Shown here: positions 27,151 to 27,588 of the stretch, in pieces
How the letters are laid out: the number at the start of each line of letters is the position of its first letter
Numbering within the stretch: position 1 is the stretch's first letter
Source: an uncultured delta proteobacterium
Lineage (GTDB): Bacteria > Myxococcota_A > Polyangia > Polyangiales > Polyangiaceae
Reading direction: 5' to 3'
DNA: 27,588 bases
NCBI GenBank assembly: GCA_903893335.1
Contig: CAITLX010000931.1
Coordinates: forward strand, 1 to 27,588
The notes under the pieces: generated by a model
Told to the model about the DNA's origin: nothing
What the model saw: only the letters and a program-made list of their open reading frames with translations
The model's database searches: none
Program-made: the position numbers and the translations under genes

Positions 27151-27588
27151 ATGCCTGCGCCGGCTGCCGAGCCGATCGTCCGCCCTGCACCGCTCCTGGC
27201 GGCCTTCGCCGTCGTGACGTCGGTGACGCTCGCCCTCGAGGTGCTGGCGACCCGACTTCTGTCGGTGTTGACCTGGTACTCGCTCGCCTTTCTCGTCATC
27301 GGGATGGCGCTGTTCGGCCTCACCGCCGGCGCGGTGCAAGTCTACCTCCGCCCCGAGCGCTACGCCCCTGCTTGCCTCGGGCGCGCGCTGGCCGCCGACG
27401 CGCTCGCGCTGTCCATCGCCATCCCCATCGGCTACGCGGGGCTGCTGCTCGTGCCGCTGCGCGTCGAACCGGTCGCGACGACCGCCGTGCTCTTCCTCGC
27501 CTTCGCGGCGATCCTCGCGCTGCCGTTCGTCGCCGCGGGGGCGGTGGTGGCCGCGGTGCTCACGCGCGCGAAGCTGCCGATCGGGCGG
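27151..27588 (+). CDS. Multi-pass membrane protein, spermidine-synthase-like N-terminus (partial)
   Basis: The gene starts at ATG 27151 and runs off the right edge; 146 codons are visible. After ~15 residues there are four hydrophobic helices: LLAAFAVVTSVTLALEVLA (~15-33), a second around SLAFLVIGMALFGLTAGAV, a third around LALSIAIPIGYAGLLLV, and a fourth around VLFLAFAAILALPFVAAGAV. The LEVLATRLLSVLTWYSLAFLV-type junction between helices 1 and 2 resembles the membrane domain of large bacterial proteins annotated as spermidine-synthase-like. The catalytic domain, if any, lies outside the window, so the enzyme name is tentative. No clear ribosome site is visible. Confidence 0.7.
   Translation, partial: MPAPAAEPIVRPAPLLAAFAVVTSVTLALEVLATRLLSVLTWYSLAFLVIGMALFGLTAGAVQVYLRPERYAPACLGRALAADALALSIAIPIGYAGLLLVPLRVEPVATTAVLFLAFAAILALPFVAAGAVVAAVLTRAKLPIGR

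Overview
The window is GC-rich (visibly above 70% G+C) with almost no AT-rich intervals, strong third-position GC bias, frequent ATGA/GTGA stop-start overlaps and some GTG starts. Together with a membrane-anchored Ser/Thr kinase, Cys-rich and lipid-anchored secreted proteins and two ExbB-ExbD-ExbD motor sets, this suggests a myxobacterium (Myxococcota, perhaps Polyangiales-like). That placement is inference from gene style; there is no rRNA or tRNA in the window.

Layout. (1) 1-3737, minus strand: pyruvate kinase, a Ser/Thr kinase whose GTG start overlaps the pyruvate kinase stop, and a secreted TPR-type protein cut by the window edge. (2) 3834-5093, plus: diaminopimelate decarboxylase. (3) 5153-7303, minus: a large protein resembling the XPB/Ssl2-like helicase-associated family, without a helicase motor. 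(4) 7429-12041, plus: a tightly coupled operon of an orphan DNA methyltransferase, an HD-domain phosphohydrolase, a small exported protein and a glycerate 2-kinase. (5) 12050-18069: two divergent ExbB-ExbD-ExbD operons around a 532-bp control region. The leftward one ends in a Cys-rich single-pass membrane protein, the rightward one in a zinc-ribbon/PH-domain membrane protein. (6) 18246-22604, minus: an ABC-F ATPase followed by a proton-pumping membrane pyrophosphatase with an unusual sequence. (7) 22955-26440, plus: a SWIM zinc-finger/SNF2 ATPase. (8) 26623-26973, minus: a small Cys-rich lipoprotein. (9) 27151 to the right edge, plus: the start of a multi-pass membrane protein.

The centrepiece is the double motor locus. 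One TolQ/ExbB-type and two TolR/ExbD-type subunits per operon is the composition of the AglR-AglQ-AglS gliding/sporulation motor of Myxococcus xanthus. Here two such sets lie head to head, each with its own accessory membrane protein, and all four ExbD proteins keep the membrane aspartate needed for ion coupling. Upstream, the pyruvate kinase-Ser/Thr kinase overlap recalls the M. xanthus pfk-pkn4 pair, where a kinase controls a glycolytic enzyme.

The least expected signal is at gene boundaries. Short direct duplications (periods 23, 23, 29, and 29 plus 32 bp, never a multiple of three) sit on start or stop codons at four places. At three starts they create 8-14 codon mini-ORFs whose stop codons overlap the true start; at the lipoprotein 3' end the same terminal peptide plus stop is repeated in all three frames. 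Convergent gene ends carry either a near-identical 16-bp palindrome (twice) or a two-hairpin terminator with a conserved loop and linker but different paired stems (twice). No CRISPR array, insertion sequence, tRNA, rRNA or prophage gene was seen.
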